DNA of 64,000 nt. It comes from Valencia hispanica. Lineage: Eukaryota; Chordata; Actinopteri; Cyprinodontiformes; Valenciidae. The notes under the pieces were generated by a model. It was not told where the DNA came from. It saw only the letters and a list, made by a program, of their open reading frames with translations, and ran no database searches. Location: positions 43,035,001 through 43,099,000 of the forward strand of contig OY747701.1 of assembly GCA_963556495.2 (NCBI GenBank). The letters are read 5' to 3'. The translations under genes were made by a program, and so were the position numbers. Positions 57,918 through 64,000 of the stretch are shown here, in pieces. Every line of letters begins with the position of its first letter. Position 1 is the stretch's first letter.

Positions 57918-59913
57918 GGAGACTGACATGATTTTAGAAAACTGAATAAAATAATGTAGCCTTATTATTAAATGTTACATTTTTTAGTGTTATGTCCTAA
58001 AACCATTGACACTGCATTAATTATGCCTCCATTTTACTCAGAATTCAAAATTTTCAAGTTTGAAGCTGAAAAGATTAACAGAAATGTCTTTAGAAGTCAA
58101 ACATTTGGGAGGAAAAGTTTAATATTTCCCACAAACCCACACAAAACTACTGGATTACTGTAAGACAAAGGTTTATTTTCACTGCTGACAATTTATAACT
58201 TAATAAATCATTCACACACAGTTTTTTATAACATCCTTCATTGAATACATTTGTACGATATACAGCCAGTTAGGAGAAATATTATTATATAAATATTATA
58301 TTATTATACCATGTATTATTACCTTTTCCTGCTTAACAGACTTAGCCTGACCATGGAGCATATCAATTAGCAAATCTTACTTGTTTTTGAACTTGTAACT
58401 GGAACACTGCTAAACTGGGTGTGATAGTATTCCCAGATCAAAGTTATGAACTCACAGGTTAATGGAACACAGCATAAGTAGGCATCAGTACTTTTTCCTG
58501 ATTCACTGTTATCCACTTCAGTTTCTATCTTTTTTGGAGTAGTCTTGAACAAGTCATCTTTTTGACTGTTGACAAGCATTATCTCACAAACCTAACTTCC
58601 TCTAGAGGTTCTCATACCACAATTTGAGAATGAACGCTCCACACTGAAAGCTATAAAAGAAAAAAAAACAGAGATACCAATCCTTAAAGTGAAAGTTTGT
58701 AATAACGGCTAATCATAATCCATGTGAATAGGCTATAGAATATATAACAAGTCAAGGATTTTTTTAACCAAAACTTATTTAAATACTGTAAGCACTGTAT
58801 TGACACCTTTTGCATCTCATATGATGTGAATACAGTTTATAGTACAGTTGCATGATGACTGCTCCATTTTGTCTACTCCTGTTTGTAACTGCTGACAGTG
58901 CAGGCGTGTTTATAGATTGGTTTCCTAATCTGCACAGAAACTAGGTTTATGAAAATTTTCATGTTAAACAGTCCTCCCTGAAAACACCTTAAATGAGATG
59001 CAGAACTCACTATGGTACTCAAGGACACCCTCATCTAGTTTCAGAAGATGAAACAAGAAGTTATTGAGATGAATGTCCAACAGAAAAAGGGAATTAACGA
59101 TACCGTTTTGATAAAGTTCACAGTTTCCCTTCCTAAATACAGGAATAAATGAATATTTGCATAAATATTACCTTTCAACTTGAAAGCGTCTCCCAGATTC
59201 CCCCATTCAGAAACCTAATTTTGCTTTCAAAAGCCAAGAATCAGCAGAGAAGTTAGACTCTTTATTTATGGTTGCCTTGCTACATGGATTTTCTGTCAGC
59301 GGGAATTTAGAATTCATAAACACGGCTGACTCCTCTGCCCACGTCAGTCTGGAAGGCAATCTTCGTGCCGGTCTCACTTCCCATCCTGCGCGTCCTTAAT
59401 GAAGCAGGATTGATAGCACGCCAGCGGAAACGGAGCTCACCTAATCAGCGACCAGCCAGGGGAGGGACACCCTCCAATAAATAGCCCAGTAAACACACAA
59501 TTAAGATCCCACATATCACTGCTCCGTTATTACATCCTACCAATTAAGCATCAGGGGCAACCTCCTCATTTGTATCGCTTTACGCCTGTAATCAGTAATT
59601 TAGTAATGATCTGCTGAGACTCTGCTGCAGGCTCAATAACCAGGGTGGGGGTGGAAGTGGGTGATAGGAATGGTTGGAAGATGTTGTCAACTTCGAGTGC
59701 AGTAAAAATATTAGGCATGAAGTTAAGGCTGTGGGACTGACATTTTCTCATAGTACTTTTAAGATAAACAACGCTAAATGTTTCAGTTTGTAAAGACATG
59801 TGGGACATTAATTGACTTCTAAGAATATAGATCCAAACAATTATTACCTGGCAAAATACCTGAAGCATGCACATGCTTAAAGAAGCCACCTTAATACTCA
59901 GTATTATTAACAT

Positions 59914-59968
59914 TGACTGTAGTAGTAATAACAAAAACAATAATAATAATAATAACAACAACAATAAA
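59914..59968. repeat. (AAT/AAC)n microsatellite
   Basis: Imperfect AAT and AAC units occur in tandem. Confidence 0.85.
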
Positions 59969-61537
59969 GTTTCTGCTTCAAAAAACTGTTTCTCATTATG
60001 CCACTCATATCAGAGGAACAGAATTCAAAGCATTTTCCAGTGATCCATCTTTAACTAAAGTCCTTCAGTCCATATTGCATGTTAAATGATTATATTTGAC
60101 TGCCACCTAGTGTATCAGATTGGACAATGGATGGCTAAACGCCAGATACTAGTTGAGCTTCTCTGATGGATTTCTAGATAATGGCTTTTTTTTTGGCATT
60201 CACTGGGTTCTATAAGTAAAAAGGTCCCCAGAATATGGATTTGTCCTAAACCTTGTTTATCCATGCACTATTGCCTGTCTAGTGATAAATAGGCAAGAGG
60301 CAGGGTTAAACCTTAATAGAGTGCAGGCACTCTGTTAATATGAGTAATATTATCAGCACTCTACTAGGCTAAGATATACAAATACTTCTGATCGTTTAGT
60401 AATCCATCCACGTTTCGGCAATTTGATCTTTTCATCAGAAACCAGTAGGCCTATTGAACAACCAAAGGTAAGTGGCTGAATTTGGTTTTAAATACAAAAT
60501 AGAAAAGGTTCTTTTAGTTGTTCACAAACAGATGAGTTGGAATTTAAATGTAATTTTAAATGCTTTCCACTTTTAAAATTATCAAAGCATATCACCAGCA
60601 AATAGAAATGAAAAACTGGCCCATGTTTTTTACATAGGCACGTAGTTTTGCGCACATCTCAAACTGTAACTGTAGGAGGCGCTGTTTATTCTGTGCAATG
60701 CAAATTAAATATTGGACGTGTTTCTTCCACTACAGCACGAATACAGAAGAACAAGAACATAAAATCCACACTTTTAAAATTGTTTGGAGTTTGTATGGAA
60801 ATATGAATAAAAAAATTTTTATCCTATAAGTGCACTCTACCAAAAACACTCACTTTTACTTTATATACGCAGTGATATCATGGGGTAAAACAAACAGTGG
60901 ATAAAATACGTATCAAAAACGTACGTTTTTTTATTTTCAATGAATATATTTATAAAATGCCAAAAATGTCAGAGCATTGATTTCATAATGACAACTTCCC
61001 AGACACCACAATAAAAATTCCTTCACTAATGCCTTCTGAACTATCTGCATTTGGTAGAAGAAAGGCTATAGCAATACCAATGGGATGGAAATTTGTTTAT
61101 AGGAAGTATTTTGTGCTTGGAATTTACCCACGGGAACTTTTAGTAATATATTTCAACCTGTACACCTCCTTGCATTCCCTATCTTGAACTGTTTTAGCCC
61201 CTAACTCCCCCGAGACCTACCTAACATTCCAAAGGACAGTGGATAAAACAGAGTTAATCACAAAGCTTCTTTAACCTGCTGATGTGAATCTTATTGAATG
61301 CCTAAGTGATGAATTCCAAAGTAATATTGAACAGGACCTTAACACCTTCAGCATTTGCACGGATGAATGCATGATAAGCGCTCACACCCTAGTTTCCCAA
61401 GAGAGCAAAGTTTCTTTTCAGTGATGCTGATGGCGTTTATTAATGAAAGGAGTAGAAGTTTTTTTTGAACAGGCAGGGGGCTTTTCATAACATTCTTTGG
61501 GGATTAAAGTTGGGTTGCCTGAGTGAAATCACTGAGT

Positions 61538-61601
61538 ATAGAAATAAGTTATGAAGAAGTAAAGTCCCCAGACTTAAAGGCAGATTTTTAGGTTATGCTC
61601 T
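61538..61601 (+). repeat. 64-bp direct repeat, copy 1
   Basis: It matches 62795-62858 at 61 of 64 positions, starting ATAGAAATAAGTTATGAAG and ending GGTTATGCTCT. The similarity stops sharply on both sides. Confidence 0.9.
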
Positions 61602-62743
61602 AGATACTGTATGTTCCCTCTGTCTGTTATTGCACTCTGATCAAGTGCAGTCACTACAATATTACTTTTATAATTGTAATTTTTTTGAAAAAGAAGAATT
61701 CACCTGAGCTATGCTTGAGGATATGTCTTTTCATTCCTTCCAGAAAACAACCAGTAATGGATCGAGCTTGTGTTTGGCTTCTTTATCATTCTGTTTTGTT
61801 TTGTTTAGCAGATGTTCAGAACGTTTTCACATGTAGCAGAGTGGCAAGCTCTTTATTCTGTTTCAAAAAATGCTGTTTTAAATCATTATTACTCATTCAT
61901 CTCTGAGCAGTACGGTGCTGTGGTTGCCACCATTGCATTTTATTTTGACACCCAGGCATCCTTAAATACTGCCATTTCCTTGCTTCTTACTTTCAGTATA
62001 AATCCCCAAGTGAAAAAAAGGAGAGAAATGCAAGAGATCATAATGATTGTTAAAAGGCACAACATAAATATGTAAAAACAAAGTGTATTTTTAAACAAAA
62101 TGGCTTTTTTACAAGAGAATTCCAGTAAAACATTTCTGGTCAACACGTTATGACAAAGCTTGCTATTCAAGCTTGTCTTCTGGGCCCTTGTAACCTTGGA
62201 CAATACTAAGTCCGGACAGAAAATTGAGAAATGTTGTTAATGGACTTAAAAATTTACATAAAGTACATAAAAGGATACATGGACTTCTTATTTTCCATCT
62301 AGTATAATTATGTAATATTTTCTGCTGTAGCTCAGAGAATATCTGATGGTGGGCTTATAAAAATACAAGAATGTAATCAAATTCATCATGTTTTAACTGG
62401 ATAATTCTGCCATTCTTTCACAAAGCAGCATATTGCACTGATAGGAAAACAAGCAAACAGGGATAGTGAGGTACATGGATAAATAACCTGATACGGCTGG
62501 AAAACAACCGGAAAGTAAATGACAACCCCAAAAATCAATTAAAAACACAGAAGGATGTATGAATTTATAGACAATTAATCGGTGCCAACCAGAAGATTAT
62601 TGAGTCTTAACTTAGATATTTTTTGCTCTGGTAATGACATGATTTAACTGATAATAGTGTGTGGACATATTGTTCAGATGACCATTTGGCCCCACATTAG
62701 ATCATTAAATATAAATCATTTTATTCCATCTCATTCTTCTCAG

Positions 62744-62848
62744 TCCAAGATCCAACAGCTGGTGTTATTGCTCCCTTCAGAGCAGGATTGTGGCATAGAA
62801 ATAAGTTATGAAGAAGTACAATCCCCATACTTAAAGGCAGATTTTTAG
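62744..62848 (+). other. Possible terminal coding exon
   Basis: A pyrimidine-rich tract ending TTCTTCTCAG (acceptor-like) precedes 34 open codons with ordinary composition (SKIQQLVLLLPSEQDCGIEI and then YEEVQSPYLKADF) and a TAG at 62846-62848. AATAAA occurs at 62880-62885. I recognise no protein. It may equally be chance. The second half of the exon is duplicated at 61538-61601. Confidence 0.3.
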
Positions 62849-62858
62849 GTTATGCTCT
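62795..62858 (+). repeat. 64-bp direct repeat, copy 2
   Basis: This is the partner of 61538-61601. It includes the end and stop codon of the possible terminal exon at 62744-62848. Confidence 0.9.
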
Positions 62859-63053
62859 TTATTTATCCAAAGCCAGATAAATAAAATTTTATTCACACAC
62901 TGACACAAGAAATACACTTTAGTGGATTTATTTAGTACAATACTGACTTCTGTAAGATTCAATCAAAACTCGCATTTTCTCTAAAAGAACATATTTATTC
63001 TTTAAGAGCTAATGGTGTTTGCATAATCTAATATTGGTTTATTCATTTTTCAG

Positions 63054-63139
63054 GGCTGATCATGAGAAGCAGCTATCTCTGGGAGATTTGCACTGTACAG
63101 GGGAACCACCTCACACAAAAACTAAAGCGGGGGGGGCAG
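63054..63139 (+). other. Possible 86-bp internal exon
   Basis: A strong acceptor-like sequence (TTTATTCATTTTTCAG) and a near-consensus donor (CAG then GTATGT) bracket 86 bp that is open in two frames, for example ADHEKQLSLGDLHCTGEPP in one and MRSSYLWEICTVQGNHL in the other. No protein family was recognised, and the reading frame and partner exons are unknown. Confidence 0.3.
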
Positions 63140-64000
63140 GTATGTGTGAGAAAAATATGCTTCAAACTAAAATGTGTGTAACTGATGTTCTTCAAAGACT
63201 AATTTTGGATGAGGGTGTGTCAGTGGAATAGGAGCAGCAGGTAACATCTCTGCTCCGTATCTGATAAGGAAGCAATTTTTACTGTGTCCTTGCATGCTGT
63301 CCCGCTGTGCTGCAAAGCTATGCTCCAATATATGAACTCACGAACAAACTCCCTCATAAACCAAACACATACACGCGCATTTTCAATCCTGTGTCAGAGA
63401 CAAAGACTTCATCTTCTTCTGATATGTGAACAAAGTGAGATCTGCTCCCAACGGTAAACAAAGCACTGAAGAATAAGACAGAAGCAAACAGTGGCCACGT
63501 ATCAGAGACAACACAAGCACGGACAAATGATTCAAACTTACGACATCACAAAACATGTTTTCCTTCCCTGCTATCAGTTATTGATACTAGTAGATAGACA
63601 GGAAAAAATATATAAAGCTGCAAACCTGTGCAAACATTTGACAAGAGAAATTTCAAGTAAAGGTTGCTTTGTTTCACTTTATGTTAAGAGTGCCACTAAG
63701 TATACACTATGCTCAAATAATAATTATTGTTTTCAAATGTAGATTTTTTTGTGCTTGCCCCCCCAAACACGGTTAATAATAAAAATGTTGACATCCTGAT
63801 CGGAAGCCACAAAGATATACTGCATTTACGTCCAAGTGACTTCTCATCAGACAGACTAATGGCATTTATAATTTTTGTGGCTATTTTATCAAATAAAACA
63901 TTTGAACACGTGTCCCTGGAATATATGGCTATAGAGGTAGTCATATGTGTAGAAAATAACTAAAAAGTCAAAGAAACTTTTGCTTCATGCAAACCAGTTT
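63140..64000. other. No gene seen
   Basis: This is AT-rich sequence with short open frames on both strands at 63491-63963, none recognised. Confidence 0.5.

Larger units (their letters stand above)
57922..62743. other. No gene seen; unique AT-rich sequence
   Basis: No dispersed element was recognised. A simple repeat lies at 59914-59968 and a duplicated 64-bp segment at 61538-61601. Minus-strand frames at 58367-58579 and 59566-59964 are open but unrecognised; the first has an ordinary composition and a GTGAGT downstream of a possible exon end. Confidence 0.5.

Noticed and set aside
1..64000. CRISPR arrays, tRNA or rRNA genes, operons, bacterial-type signals
   Set aside because: None was seen. 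The content is vertebrate transposon-rich DNA, and such features are not expected.

Overview
The window looks like repeat-dense intergenic or intronic DNA from a teleost fish. The evidence is the mix of elements: Rex1 and Rex3 non-LTR retrotransposons, L2-clade LINEs whose ORF1 has an SGNH-esterase domain, several Tc1-like transposon families, a piggyBac remnant, hAT fragments, TTAA-flanked MITEs and an LTR element. No complete host gene is visible. The only host-like hints are two weak exon-like stretches near 62.7-63.1 kb.

Layout. 1-3.2 kb: Rex1 and L2 3' ends, then an L2 reverse transcriptase remnant carrying an in-frame Rex3 insertion. 3.3-5.9 kb: a hAT fragment, an old Tc1 remnant and a structurally complete Tc1-like transposon (4311-5925) with an open 342-residue transposase. 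6-9.6 kb: non-repetitive sequence with microsatellites. 9.65-13.4 kb: a LINE 3' end, a GC-rich repeat split by a LINE 3' UTR, and a Rex3 copy with a clear target duplication. 14-22 kb: old Tc1, L2 and Rex3 pieces and MITEs.

22.1-30.6 kb is a nested stack. A piggyBac transposase remnant is split by a roughly 7.3 kb terminal-inverted-repeat element. That element contains two hAT copies in opposite orientation with a nearly intact L2-clade LINE between them. 30.7-39.5 kb: Rex1-like tail, solo LTR, L2, Rex1, Tc1, L2, Rex1. The L2 and Rex1 halves are arranged so that flipping 34141-38334 rejoins both elements in reading frame, which points to a 4.2 kb inversion (or an assembly inversion).

41.9-50.6 kb: a Tc1 fragment, another LINE family, two TTAA-flanked MITEs, and L1-like and Rex1-like pieces. 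51.27-57.92 kb: a young LTR retrotransposon on the minus strand with near-identical LTRs, a tRNA-Lys-type primer site and no recognisable gag or pol, so probably a large non-autonomous derivative. 58-64 kb: mostly unique AT-rich DNA with a duplicated 64-bp segment and the two exon-like stretches.

Function. The only reading frame that looks potentially functional as it stands is the Tc1-like transposase. The L2 ORF2 at 24.5-27.6 kb is broken by a single stop codon. All other coding remnants are truncated or frameshifted. Family names are assigned by eye from protein motifs and 3' ends; no database search was possible.
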